A DNA stretch of 64,000 nt. Source: CAZAPG01 sp964486935. GTDB lineage: Bacteria > Chloroflexota > Anaerolineae > 4572-78 > J111. Each line of letters starts with the position of its first letter. Position 1 is the stretch's first letter. The translations under genes were made by a program, and so were the position numbers. Below are positions 8,733-17,587 of the stretch, piece by piece. The stretch lies in assembly GCA_964486935.1 (NCBI GenBank), contig CAZAPG010000014.1, positions 1 to 64,000 on the forward strand, read 5' to 3'. Under the pieces are notes generated by a model that was not told the origin of the DNA, made no database searches, and worked only from the letters and a program-made list of their open reading frames with translations.

Positions 8733-9875
8733 TTGTTGAAGTTCAAACCAAGATATACCGGGGCAATTGCGTTTGCATTGGGCGTTGCTATTTTTGTTTT
8801 GGCCGCCTGTGGCCGAAACGTACAGGTTCTTCCGCCCGATGCCGCCCCGGTTGAGGCAAACCCGGCTTCCGGTTCAGAGCAGGCCCCTGCTCAATTCTCG
8901 CTCCCCAACCCAACCGCCACGTCCGAGCCAACCCTGTTTGCCACCAGGGTAATTACCCAAACCGCCACCTCAACCCACACCCCCACCCCCATTCCCACCC
9001 GACCTCCCCCCCCCCCCCAGGCCCCAGCGGCCAGCACGCCGGTTTCGGTGGTGGCCACTCCGGCTGCCGTTGCCCTCCCGCCAAAAATTGAACACGTGGT
9101 CATTATCAGTATCGACGGCCTGCGCCCCGACGCCCTGGCTGTTGCCAATACCCCCAATCTGGATGCCCTGCGCGCTGCCGGAGCCTACAGCCCCAACGCC
9201 AAAGCCGTAGTGCCCAGCGTTACCCTGATTAATCACGCCTCGATGCTGGGGGGGATGAGTCCGGCCAAACACGGCGTTAACTGGAATATTTACGACGCCT
9301 CGCGGGGCAAGGTGAACGGCCCTACCTTGTTTAGCCTGGCCCGGCAGGCCGGTTTGAGTACGGCTATGGTGGTTGGCAAAGAAAAGTTTGACCATCTGGT
9401 TTTGCCCGGCTCTGTAGACAACTACCTGCTGGCCGGCTTTACCGACCAGCAAGTAACCGGCCAGGCCATCAGCCTGATTCAGGCCGGGCTGCCGGCCATC
9501 CTCTTTATCCATTTACCCGATGTTGACACCCAGGGACACAGCGCGGGTTGGATGTCGGCCGGGCAGTTGCAAACTATCACCCTTACCGATGAGCAGATTG
9601 GCAAAATTATCAACGCCCTGGATGTTGGGGGATACCGCGATAGCACGCTCATTATTGTTACCTCAGACCACGGCGGAACCGGCGCCAGCCACGGCAGCGA
9701 CTCCGCCGAAGACACCACCATCCCCTGGCTGGCTGTTGGCCCCACAGTTCGGGCCGGCGTAACCATAGAGCGCACTATCATAATTTACGATACAGCCGCG
9801 ACAGTTCTACACAGCCTGGGTCTGCCCATCCCTGAGCAGTGGGACGGCCAGCCCGTTTTGGAAATTTTCAACTGA
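8733..9875 (+). CDS. Lipoprotein phosphodiesterase / nucleotide pyrophosphatase-like
   Basis: Exported enzyme of the alkaline phosphatase superfamily (type I phosphodiesterase/nucleotide pyrophosphatase branch). I start it at TTG 8733, 8 bases after GAGG, giving a compact lipoprotein signal (KFKPRY, hydrophobic run, lipobox VLAAC); the upstream ATG at 8679 sits in a terminator. A Thr/Pro-rich linker precedes the catalytic domain. Metal and nucleophile motifs: VVIISIDGLRPDAL, PSVTLINHASMLGG (Thr nucleophile), HLPDVDTQGHSAGW and VTSDHGGTGASHG. The natural substrate is unknown. The stop is 3 bp before cofC. Confidence 0.85.
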   Translation: MLKFKPRYTGAIAFALGVAIFVLAACGRNVQVLPPDAAPVEANPASGSEQAPAQFSLPNPTATSEPTLFATRVITQTATSTHTPTPIPTRPPPPPQAPAASTPVSVVATPAAVALPPKIEHVVIISIDGLRPDALAVANTPNLDALRAAGAYSPNAKAVVPSVTLINHASMLGGMSPAKHGVNWNIYDASRGKVNGPTLFSLARQAGLSTAMVVGKEKFDHLVLPGSVDNYLLAGFTDQQVTGQAISLIQAGLPAILFIHLPDVDTQGHSAGWMSAGQLQTITLTDEQIGKIINALDVGGYRDSTLIIVTSDHGGTGASHGSDSAEDTTIPWLAVGPTVRAGVTIERTIIIYDTAATVLHSLGLPIPEQWDGQPVLEIFN

Positions 9876-9878
9876 GTT

Positions 9879-10493
9879 ATGTTTATTATTATTCCCGTAA
9901 AGCCGTTTGACCAATCAAAAACGCGGCTGGCAGCGGTGTTGACCGAGGAGCAGCGGGTCAATTTGAGCCGCAAATTGTTGCTGCGTACCCTGCATCTGGC
10001 CTGCCGGGTAGCCCCGGTGGTGGTTATTTCCAGAGACCTGGCGGCGCGCCGTTTAGCCAAACAACACGGGGCCTGGGCATTGGTTGAGTCGGGCAGTGGC
10101 CTAAATGATGCCATTGGCCAGGCCGCCGAGTGGGTTAGGGCGCGGGGCGGTCAGGCGCTGCTGGTCATCCCCGGCGATTTGCCCCGGCTGGCGCTCTCTG
10201 ATTTAACGGAAATGATGTTGGTGGGGCAGCACAGCCCGGCGATGGTGATTGCGCCGTGCCATCGAAATAACGGCACCAACGCCCTGCTGCTGCGCCCGCC
10301 TACGCTTATTCACCCCTCATTTGGCGTTGGCAGCTTTGCCCGGCACCAGCAGGCCGCGCTCAACGCAGGCGTCGAAGCCACCATTTACCAATCATTTACG
10401 GTGGCGTTTGACATAGACTACCCCGAAGATTTGGAAAAATTGGGCAGGGTTCAGGCCAGTTTGACAGTTTCACAGGAGTGCGACAGCCCCTAA
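9879..10493 (+). CDS. cofC: 2-phospholactate (phosphoenolpyruvate) guanylyltransferase, F420 biosynthesis
   Basis: Activates 2-phospholactate or phosphoenolpyruvate with GTP for the deazaflavin cofactor F420. 204 residues, typical CofC/FbiD length. Visible are the N-terminal nucleotide loop IIPVKPFDQSKTRL, GLNDAI, the metal site LVIPGDLPRL, and NNGTNALLL followed by PSFGVGSFARH. It starts 3 bp after the phosphodiesterase stop, so the two are probably co-transcribed, although no functional link is obvious. No other F420 genes (cofD, cofE, cofH) are in the window. A short spacer with a CCTGCCAGGTGGAGG-type palindrome follows. Confidence 0.93.
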   Translation: MFIIIPVKPFDQSKTRLAAVLTEEQRVNLSRKLLLRTLHLACRVAPVVVISRDLAARRLAKQHGAWALVESGSGLNDAIGQAAEWVRARGGQALLVIPGDLPRLALSDLTEMMLVGQHSPAMVIAPCHRNNGTNALLLRPPTLIHPSFGVGSFARHQQAALNAGVEATIYQSFTVAFDIDYPEDLEKLGRVQASLTVSQECDSP

Positions 10494-10628
10494 CGCCTTT
10501 GGCGCAGCAAAAGAATGAAAATCCAACTCACCCCACCCGCCGCCTTCGGCGACTCCTTCCCCTGCCAGGTGGAGGGTTGCCTGTGCCCTGAAAGGGTAGG
10601 GAGGGGGTTTATTTTCAGAGGAGGACGA

Positions 10629-11612
10629 ATGACGATGGTAAAATTTAAGCCCCTGATTTCTATTGCTGCCAGTATTGCCGCTGCCGTTGGCTACGGCATC
10701 TTTGTGCGGCTGGCCTTTGGCAGCGAGCAGCTAGCCGGGCTGTTTGGCACCATCAGCATTGGCTTTCTCTTTTTGGCGCCGCTGGCGTTGGGCGTCGTCA
10801 CCGTTTATTTTTTGCCCCCCGATTTCCGCACCAAATGGCCGGCAGCCATATTTGCGCCGTGGATACCGTGCCTTATTTTTGCCGGCCTGGCCGCCGCGCT
10901 CACCTGGGAAGCCTGGATTTGCGTGGTGATGGCGCTGCCTATTTTTGTGGTCATGTCTTCGGTGGGCGGGCTGATTATGCTGGTCATTTTTAAATCAACC
11001 GGCCAAACCGGTAAAACTCAAATCGGCCTGATGGGTTTGTTGCTGCTGACCCCATTTTTAATCACGCCGCTGGAAAAACAACTGCCCGCGCAGGATTCCA
11101 TGCGGGTGGTCCATACGCAAATTGAAATCAAGGCCGACCCCCAAACCGTGTGGCGCAACATCACCCGCGTGGCCCCCATTGCCGAGGCCGAGCACCACAC
11201 CAGCTTTTTCCATCTGGCGGGCCTGCCTCGCCCGATGCAGGCCACCCTCTCATTTGATGGCGTTGGCGGCGTGCGGCGCGGCCAGTGGGAAGATGGGCTG
11301 GTCTTTATTGAAACCATTACCGAGTGGCAGCCTGGCCATAGCTACACCATGCAAATGCAGGCCGACACCCGCCGGGTGCAACCATCGCCGCTGCCGCTCT
11401 CTCAAATCGGCGGCCAATATTTTGATGTTATCCAGGGCCGCTACGCCATCGAGCCGTTGGACGACGGCAGCGTAATTTTGCACTTTACCAGCGTGCATCG
11501 CCTCTCTACCCATTTCAACTTTTACGGCGGTTTGTGGACAGACCTGTTTATGCGCGACGTGCAAAACTACATTCTCCAAATTGTCAAAGCTCGCGCCCAG
11601 AGCCAAAGTTAA
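10629..11612 (+). CDS. Membrane protein with C-terminal SRPBCC (START-like) domain
   Basis: 327 residues. About residues 5-155 form four or five transmembrane helices; about 165-325 is a polyketide cyclase/SRPBCC-type ligand-binding fold starting VVHTQIEIKADPQTVWRNI. The start at ATG 10629 follows AGAGGAGG; the frame is open 38 codons further up, but those residues are translated from a palindromic GC-rich spacer and look non-coding. Function unknown; related folds bind lipids or hydrophobic ligands, so a membrane-linked ligand sensor or carrier is possible. Confidence 0.7.
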   Translation: MTMVKFKPLISIAASIAAAVGYGIFVRLAFGSEQLAGLFGTISIGFLFLAPLALGVVTVYFLPPDFRTKWPAAIFAPWIPCLIFAGLAAALTWEAWICVVMALPIFVVMSSVGGLIMLVIFKSTGQTGKTQIGLMGLLLLTPFLITPLEKQLPAQDSMRVVHTQIEIKADPQTVWRNITRVAPIAEAEHHTSFFHLAGLPRPMQATLSFDGVGGVRRGQWEDGLVFIETITEWQPGHSYTMQMQADTRRVQPSPLPLSQIGGQYFDVIQGRYAIEPLDDGSVILHFTSVHRLSTHFNFYGGLWTDLFMRDVQNYILQIVKARAQSQS

Positions 11613-11669
11613 GCTAACCTTAATCCAAGTGTGTCACACTGTTCCGCAACAGAGATTCGGAGCAGAGAC

Positions 11670-14600
11670 ATGAAAATCGCCAAACCGTTTTCGTCGGGTT
11701 ACGCTGTTGTCACGGTAATGCTGGTTATCCTCATCATCAGTGGGTGTAGCAGCCAAACGCCCGCCGCCGAGCCGTCCACGGCCACCTCTCCGGCCACCGA
11801 AGCCGCGCAGCAGGTGGTGGCCAGCCCAACCGAACCGCCCGCGCCAACGCCCACAGCCCTGCCGGCCACCCCAACTACGCCGCCAGCATCGCCCACTACT
11901 GCCCCAACGGCTACTCCGCTCCGGGCTGTCGAGCCGTCGCCTACCCCCGAAGCAGCCCCGCCCGTTTCCTGCCAGCCTACCCCGCCCGATTCTCTGGGGC
12001 CGTTTTATGTGCCCGCCGCGCCGGAACGCTCCAGCGTGGGCCAGGGCCACACCTTGCGCGGGGTGGTCAGGTCCAGCGCCGACTGTTCGCCCATCCCCAA
12101 CGCCCAAATTGAATTCTGGCTGGCCGGCCCCAACGGCGAATATGACGACGACCACCGCGCCACCATGTACGCCAACTCAGCCGGCGCGTATCAATTTGAG
12201 AGCAATCCCCCGCCGCCCTACAGCGGGCGACCGCCGCACATTCACATTCGCGTCAGCGCGCCGGGCCACGAACCGTTGGTGACTCAATACTATCCTGCTG
12301 ACGGCCAAACCGAGGGCGAGTTTGATTTGGTGCTGATTGGCCAATCGCCGCCGGCCCCCACGCCCGAAGCCGAAGCCTTTGAGCCAGCCCTGCAAGAGTA
12401 CGCCGTGCCCGCCGGCTCGCGCCCGCACGATGTGGCCCCGGCTCCCGATGGCGCAGTCTGGTACACCGCCCAGGGGTCGGGCGAATTGGGTCGCTTAGAC
12501 CCGGCCACCGGCCAAACCCGGCACATCGCCCTGGGGCCGGGGTCTGCGCCGCACGGCGTTATTGTGGGGCCAGATGGCGCGCCCTGGGTAACGGATGGCG
12601 GCCTGAATGCCATTGTGCGGGTTGACCCGGAAACCGAGGAAGCGCAAGCCTTCCCTCTGCCCGCCGAAACCGGCTACGCCAACCTCAACACTCCGGCTTT
12701 TGACTCGCAGGGGATTTTGTGGTTTACCGGCCAGAGCGGCATTTACGGGCGGCTGAACCCGGCCTCCGGCGAACTGGAAGTGTTCGACGCGCCGCGTGGC
12801 CGCGGCCCTTACGGCATCGACGCCACCCCGGACGGCGTGATTTATTACGCCTCGCTGGCCGGCAGCCACATTGCCCGGATTGACCCGGAGAGCGGCGCAG
12901 CTACGCCGCTCGACCCGCCCACGCCCCAACAGGGAGCGCGCCGGGTCTGGTCCGACTCGCAGGGCCGGCTGTGGGTGAGCGAGTGGAACGCCGGTCAGGT
13001 GGCCATGTACAGCCCCGCGTCTGACACGTGGCGCGAGTGGCCGCTGCCCGGCGATAACCCCCTGCCCTACGCCGTGTACGTGGATGAGCGGGATGTGGTC
13101 TGGTTGAGCGACTTTGGCGCCAACGCCCTGGTTCGGTTTGACCCGGCCACCGAAGAATTTACCTCCTTCCCGCTACCCAGCCCGGCGGCCAACGTGCGCC
13201 AGATTTTGGGCCGCCCCGGCGAGGTATGGGGCGCTGAATCGGGCGTTGACAAGCTGGTCGTTATCCGCACCGCGCCGCCCGCCGAGGGCAGCCGGCCAAA
13301 CACCGCCACCGCCACCGAAATTGCGGCGATTCCGGCCCCGCAACTGTTTGACGCCGGGTGGGATGACCGTTCGGCCTTTGAGGCCGGGTTGATTGAGGCA
13401 GAGCGGGGCGCGCTGGCGGCTCTGCCGGGGGCCAGCGTGTATCACATTGACCTGCAAATTGCAGACAATCTGCTCGACCTGCAAGGCCGCCAGGAAGTGC
13501 GCTACACCAATCAAGAAGACGCGCCGCTGAATGAAATCTATTTTCGGCTGTTCCCCAATCTGGCCGATGGCCGCAGCAGCGTGTCGAACCTGCGCGTGAA
13601 CGGCGCGCCGCTTGAGCCGGCGTACGAACTGAACGACAGCGCGCTGCGGGTCCCGCTGCCGGCAGCGCTGCAACCGGGCGAGCAGGTTGTTATCGCCATG
13701 GATTTTGAGATAGACGTCCCCGCCGGGCAGGGCGGCAACTACGGCACCTTTGCTTTTTTAGAGGACGTGCTGGCCCTGGCCCACTTTTACCCGCTCATTC
13801 CGGTGTACGATGATGAGGGCTGGAATGTGGAGATTGCCCCCTCCATTGGCGATGTGGTTTATGCCGATAGCAGCTTTTACCGGGTGCGGGTGACGGCTCC
13901 GGCCACGCTCACCCTGGTAGCTTCCGGCCTTGAGGTTGAGCGCGAAGCGGCGGGCAACCGGCAGATAGTCACCTTTGCCGCCGGCCCCGCGCGCGATTTT
14001 TATCTGGCGGCCAGCGAGCATTACGCCGTTATCAGCCGCGCGGTGGGTCAAACCGTGGTCAACAGCTACGCCTCGGCAGAGTTGAGCCAGGGCAATGAAG
14101 CCGCTCTGAATTATGCGGTCGATGCGCTAAACAGCTTTAACGCCCGCTTTGGTCCCTACCCTTTCACCGAGTTTGACCTGGTCAGTACCACCACCTTTGC
14201 TTTGGGCATTGAGTACCCCGGTATTGTGGCGATACTGGCAGATTTGTACGACCGCCCCGGCGGGCCGCTGCTGGAAGGCGTGGTGGCTCACGAGGTCGCG
14301 CATCAGTGGTTTTACAGCATAATTGGCAATGACCAGGTAGATGAACCCTGGCTGGATGAGGCGCTGGCCCAATATGCCACCATCCTCTATTACGCCGATG
14401 TTTACGGTCCGGCCGGTGAAGCCGGTTTTCGCGGCTCGCTGGAGCGGCGCTGGCAGCGGGTCAACAAGGCCGATATGCCCATTGGCCTGCCGGTAGCGCA
14501 ATACACCAGCGATGAGTACAGCGCCATTGTTTATGGCCGTGGCCCCCTTTTTATCGAAGCCCTTGCGGAAACAATGGGGTCAGAAGCTTTTGCCGCGTTT

Positions 14601-14735
14601 CTACCCGATTATTATCAAACCCACCAGTGGGGCATTGCCACCGGCGGCAGTTTCAAACAACTGGCCGAGCAGCACTGCGCCTGCGATTTGACCCCGCTGT
14701 TTGAAGCCTGGGTGTATGCCGGGTCGTCCCCTTAA
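11670..14735 (+). CDS. Three-domain lipoprotein: intradiol dioxygenase-like, Vgb-like propeller, M1 peptidase
   Basis: 1021-residue exported lipoprotein (lipobox IISGC, start chosen for the signal peptide) with a ~75-residue Ala/Pro/Thr linker. Residues ~100-225 resemble secreted intradiol ring-cleavage dioxygenases (DSLGPFYVP, GRPPHIHIRVSAPGHEP, TQYYPADG; candidate iron ligands Tyr and the two His of HIH). Residues ~240-535 form a virginiamycin-lyase/SMP-30-like beta-propeller with repeated GxDATPDGVIYYA and LGRLDPATG blades. Residues ~590-1020 are an M1 gluzincin metallopeptidase with HEVAH (874-878) and Glu897, exactly the HExxH-x18-E pattern. Such a fusion is unusual. The peptidase zinc site appears intact; the activity of the first two domains is open. 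Confidence 0.85.
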   Translation: MKIAKPFSSGYAVVTVMLVILIISGCSSQTPAAEPSTATSPATEAAQQVVASPTEPPAPTPTALPATPTTPPASPTTAPTATPLRAVEPSPTPEAAPPVSCQPTPPDSLGPFYVPAAPERSSVGQGHTLRGVVRSSADCSPIPNAQIEFWLAGPNGEYDDDHRATMYANSAGAYQFESNPPPPYSGRPPHIHIRVSAPGHEPLVTQYYPADGQTEGEFDLVLIGQSPPAPTPEAEAFEPALQEYAVPAGSRPHDVAPAPDGAVWYTAQGSGELGRLDPATGQTRHIALGPGSAPHGVIVGPDGAPWVTDGGLNAIVRVDPETEEAQAFPLPAETGYANLNTPAFDSQGILWFTGQSGIYGRLNPASGELEVFDAPRGRGPYGIDATPDGVIYYASLAGSHIARIDPESGAATPLDPPTPQQGARRVWSDSQGRLWVSEWNAGQVAMYSPASDTWREWPLPGDNPLPYAVYVDERDVVWLSDFGANALVRFDPATEEFTSFPLPSPAANVRQILGRPGEVWGAESGVDKLVVIRTAPPAEGSRPNTATATEIAAIPAPQLFDAGWDDRSAFEAGLIEAERGALAALPGASVYHIDLQIADNLLDLQGRQEVRYTNQEDAPLNEIYFRLFPNLADGRSSVSNLRVNGAPLEPAYELNDSALRVPLPAALQPGEQVVIAMDFEIDVPAGQGGNYGTFAFLEDVLALAHFYPLIPVYDDEGWNVEIAPSIGDVVYADSSFYRVRVTAPATLTLVASGLEVEREAAGNRQIVTFAAGPARDFYLAASEHYAVISRAVGQTVVNSYASAELSQGNEAALNYAVDALNSFNARFGPYPFTEFDLVSTTTFALGIEYPGIVAILADLYDRPGGPLLEGVVAHEVAHQWFYSIIGNDQVDEPWLDEALAQYATILYYADVYGPAGEAGFRGSLERRWQRVNKADMPIGLPVAQYTSDEYSAIVYGRGPLFIEALAETMGSEAFAAFLPDYYQTHQWGIATGGSFKQLAEQHCACDLTPLFEAWVYAGSSP

Positions 14736-14869
14736 AATTCAATATCGAATCTATTTCCCATCAAGTGAATCAAGTATCTGAAATTCAAAAAAGCCGAATT
14801 TTGTTTGCAGTTTAGGCTCGTGCTAAAATGCACAAGCGATAATATCAACTTCTTCAACAGGAGGACTCA

Positions 14870-15268
14870 ATGACCTACTTTTTGCTGATGGCTCACTCTG
14901 GCTGGCGCTGGATAGTGCTGCTGCTGATTTTGATTGTCATCATCAAATCTTTAATCGGCTGGCTGGGCAAACAGAAGTGGAGCAATCTTGATACCCAACT
15001 TGTAAATTTCTCTCGATACGCCGTTTATCTGCAACTGTTGCTGGGGATTTTACTATACGTATTTCTGCAAAAGTGGAACGCCGGTTTTGGCTTTGTGGGG
15101 AGTCACGTGATTACGGCGCTACTGGCCGTGGGGGGAATTGAATTTGGCGCAGCGCGGGCCAAAAAATCAGAGGGGGCTAAAAAATTTATGTTCGCCTTTA
15201 TTGGTTTTGTGGTTGCCTTGATTTTAGTCTACGGGGCGCTGGCGACCGTTGGTGGACTCTTTGGCTGA
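14870..15268 (+). CDS. Four-helix membrane protein with HSGWRW motif
   Basis: 132 residues with four predicted transmembrane helices (about 9-29, 48-66, 74-92, 106-128) and a conserved-looking N-terminal LMAHSGWRWIVLL segment; the His, Arg and Trp could contact a haem or quinone, but that is speculation. AGGAGG ribosome site. I do not recognise a named family. Its last 45 bp overlap the end of the convergent methyltransferase gene. Confidence 0.75.
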   Translation: MTYFLLMAHSGWRWIVLLLILIVIIKSLIGWLGKQKWSNLDTQLVNFSRYAVYLQLLLGILLYVFLQKWNAGFGFVGSHVITALLAVGGIEFGAARAKKSEGAKKFMFAFIGFVVALILVYGALATVGGLFG

Positions 15269-15973
15269 GGCGGGAGACTTTTGCGCCCACACCTGGTCGT
15301 AAATATCTTGCCACAGGCGAATGTCTGTATATTGCAGGGGGAATTCGGCCAGCACCTGCAACAAATCTTCTCGCGCCCAGGTTTTGCCGGGCAGCAAGCG
15401 GGCCTCCCAGCCAACGCGATTGGTGGCCAGCAGCCAACCCCAATGCGGGTGCGCCTCTGTAGGGGCTTGCAGCACCCGGATTAGTTCGGCCAGCCCCTTT
15501 TGCGGGTCGGGTAAGAATTCCAGCGCCTCCAGGCAGGTGACTACCGGCAGGCTGTTGCTGGCAAATGGCAGGGCCATGGCGTCGGCCTGAACCAGCGAGA
15601 TTCTGCCCAGGTGTTGGGCGGTTTCGCGCCGGGCTACGGCCAGCATCCTGGCCGCCCGGTCTACCCCAATCATATGGCCTCGATAGGCGGGTTGCCGGCA
15701 CAGCGCCAGCGGCACGCGGCCTGTGCCGGTAGCCACATCCAGCGCCACTGCCTCCGGCTGAGAATACAGCCGGTTAGCCAGCGGCTCCCCCACAAATGAG
15801 TCTTCGGTCGCCGGGTCAAACGCTTTGATGTGGTTGTATCGCTCCGCCGTCCAATCATACAGCAGCGCCACCAGCGGCGCGCCCAAATAAGCGCCCTCGG
15901 CAATAATGAGTTGCCAGTACAAAACAAGGCCGACCAGCGCAATAATTAGCAGAATTATCAGCCAGCTAATCAA
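15224..15973 (-). CDS. Membrane-anchored class I SAM methyltransferase
   Basis: About 249 residues: one N-terminal transmembrane anchor (SWLIILLIIALVGLVLYW) then a methyltransferase type 11 domain with motif I ALDVATGTGRVP, acidic motif II IGVDRAARML and VQADAMALPF. I place the start at a TTG preceded by AAAGGA at 7 bases; the frame stays open 20 codons further to another TTG at 16033 without a good ribosome site. Substrate unknown; the anchor suggests a lipid, quinone or membrane product. An 18-bp perfect palindrome lies just upstream. Tail-to-tail 45-bp overlap with the previous gene. Confidence 0.82.
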   Translation of the reverse strand: MISWLIILLIIALVGLVLYWQLIIAEGAYLGAPLVALLYDWTAERYNHIKAFDPATEDSFVGEPLANRLYSQPEAVALDVATGTGRVPLALCRQPAYRGHMIGVDRAARMLAVARRETAQHLGRISLVQADAMALPFASNSLPVVTCLEALEFLPDPQKGLAELIRVLQAPTEAHPHWGWLLATNRVGWEARLLPGKTWAREDLLQVLAEFPLQYTDIRLWQDIYDQVWAQKSPASAKESTNGRQRPVD

Positions 15974-16002
15974 TCTTCTGTCCTTTGAAGCAGGTGACTT
16001 GT

Positions 16003-16020
16003 GATTGGTAATTACCAATC
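16003..16020. promoter_or_regulatory. 18-bp perfect palindrome upstream of the methyltransferase gene
   Basis: GATTGGTAATTACCAATC is fully self-complementary and lies 30 bp before the chosen TTG start. It could be an operator, but the same ATTGGTAATT words occur as simple-sequence islands elsewhere in the window (44456-44490), so it may be a repeat instead. Confidence 0.4.
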
Positions 16021-16043
16021 CAAACTCACCCAACCCTCTAAAC

Positions 16044-16985
16044 TTATAAAGCTCCCAAACTCAACCCGCTCGCCAGCAAAGCGATGACCAGATAGAGTTG
16101 CGATTTTCGCATCAGGTCAGCGGGGTTATCAATAGCGGTTTTTATTAATGCTTGCGTTATCAGCAGAACGGCCAAAATTGCTGCGCCGGGCATTAACTCC
16201 AGAGCCAGTAACAGTAACATTGCCGTCAATTGTCCCCCATAAAAGAGCCATCCGGCCCGACGATGCCGGCCCGCCAGCCGCAATCCCCCCAAATAGACCG
16301 CCCAGAAAGCAATCCCCATTGCCAGCGCAGGCAGCGTTAACCCGCCCAACCAAACCCCCATCAGCCAGGGCAGCAAAAACTGCACCACAGCCTGTAACCT
16401 GCCGCCGCCGGGGCCGGCCAAATCAACCGGAAACAGCCCGGCCAGCAGGGTCAAACAGACCGATAAGAGCGTCAGCCAGACAATGGCCGGGTTGAGGGCC
16501 AATCCAATCAGCAGGGCCAGCGCCAGCCCCGCCCCAAATGTTGTTGCCCGACCGCCAAATTGAGGCCAAAAGCGGTTACGCCACCACACCCGATAGCGGC
16601 GCAACTGCAAGGTTAAATGGCCGCCCAGGGTATCGGGCCGGGCATAGGGCAAGAAAAATCCACGGGGCGGGGCGGGCGGCAATTGGGCGCGGGTTACGCG
16701 TCGCCAGACTCCCTGCCGCACCGACAGCTCCCACAGCGTGCCCAAAATCGGGTCGGCCAGCAGCCACAGCGCGGCCACGGTTAGCAGCCAGCGCAGGTCA
16801 GACGCAAAATAGCCGGTAGAAAACAGGCCGGCAATCGCGGCCCAGCCCGGCCCCCAACTGAACCAGCGCCGGAAGGCAATCAGCGAAAAATTAAGCGTAT
16901 GGCCAAAAGGTTGCTCCAAGAGAGAATACCTGCCTGTAGAATTTTTGGCCCATTGTAGCACACAACCCCCGCCTCCGACAATCAA
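16044..16985 (-). CDS. Polytopic membrane protein of unknown function
   Basis: Up to 313 residues with about seven or eight hydrophobic helices and a basic loop after the second (RRYRVWWRNRFW). I see no catalytic or family motif. The N-terminus is uncertain: the first ATG (16985) gives a polar, Gly-rich start, while a TTG about 22 codons later would begin at LEQPFGHTLNF, directly before the first hydrophobic segment. It ends 10 bp before the longest version of the downstream methyltransferase frame, so the pair may be co-transcribed. Confidence 0.6.
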   Translation of the reverse strand: MIVGGGGCVLQWAKNSTGRYSLLEQPFGHTLNFSLIAFRRWFSWGPGWAAIAGLFSTGYFASDLRWLLTVAALWLLADPILGTLWELSVRQGVWRRVTRAQLPPAPPRGFFLPYARPDTLGGHLTLQLRRYRVWWRNRFWPQFGGRATTFGAGLALALLIGLALNPAIVWLTLLSVCLTLLAGLFPVDLAGPGGGRLQAVVQFLLPWLMGVWLGGLTLPALAMGIAFWAVYLGGLRLAGRHRRAGWLFYGGQLTAMLLLLALELMPGAAILAVLLITQALIKTAIDNPADLMRKSQLYLVIALLASGLSLGAL

Positions 16986-17015
16986 AGTAGCCGGTTGGCA
17001 AACCGTCAGAATGTT

Positions 17016-17044
17016 TTGACACGCAATGCACTCAACGCTAAACT
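17016..17044 (+). promoter_or_regulatory. Promoter of the GIY-YIG-like gene
   Basis: TTGACA (17016-17021), 17-bp spacer, TAAACT (17039-17044); the ATG follows 38 bp later. Confidence 0.6.
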
Positions 17045-17082
17045 AAACCTTGCAACCTTAAACGAATTTAAAGCAGATAATT

Positions 17083-17547
17083 ATGAGTCTGGAAGAAACC
17101 CCAACGGGGACTTACGTTTTACTACTTCATCTACCCATCGACAAAACCATTACCATTGGCCAACTGGGTACGTTTGACTTTCCGGCAGGGTGGTACACCT
17201 ACATTGGCAGCGCCTTTGGGCCGGGCGGCCTGCTGGCGCGCATCAAGCACCATCTTCAGCCCGCCGACAAACCCCACTGGCACATTGATTACCTGCGCCG
17301 CGAGGCGCGCCTGGTTGAAATCTGGCTCTCGCCCGACACACAACGCCGCGAAGAAGAATGGGTCGAGTTGATGGTTGACATTCCGGGAGCAATGGCCGCC
17401 ATCGAGGGCTTTGGCGCATCAGACTCCCGGCAGGAGACGCATCTGTTTTATTTTGACGTGCAGCCGCTGCTGGAGGATTTTGCCGTAGGCGTGCGGGCCA
17501 AATTTCCCAGAACCAAAGTTATGCGGGCGTATGCCTCGGCGGAGTGA
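17083..17547 (+). CDS. DUF123 / GIY-YIG-type nuclease-like protein
   Basis: 154 residues matching the DUF123 branch of the GIY-YIG fold: GTYVLLLHL at the N-terminus, WYTYIGSAFGPGGLLARIKHHL and HWHIDYL. The paired Tyr, the Arg of the GGLxxR helix and the His residues match the family pattern. Members are sometimes fused to endonuclease III, suggesting a DNA repair or nucleic-acid role, but the activity is not established. No clear ribosome site, but a near-consensus promoter lies upstream. The next gene, 40 bp downstream, is a HEAT-repeat protein. Confidence 0.85.
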   Translation: MSLEETPTGTYVLLLHLPIDKTITIGQLGTFDFPAGWYTYIGSAFGPGGLLARIKHHLQPADKPHWHIDYLRREARLVEIWLSPDTQRREEEWVELMVDIPGAMAAIEGFGASDSRQETHLFYFDVQPLLEDFAVGVRAKFPRTKVMRAYASAE

Positions 17548-17587
17548 GCGAATAGGCGAAAGGTAAATAAAGAAAGGCGGTCTACCA

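Noticed and set aside
15224..15268. Possible frameshift or misassembly where two genes overlap by 45 bp
   Set aside because: Both C-termini look like normal ends and tail-to-tail overlaps of this size are common.
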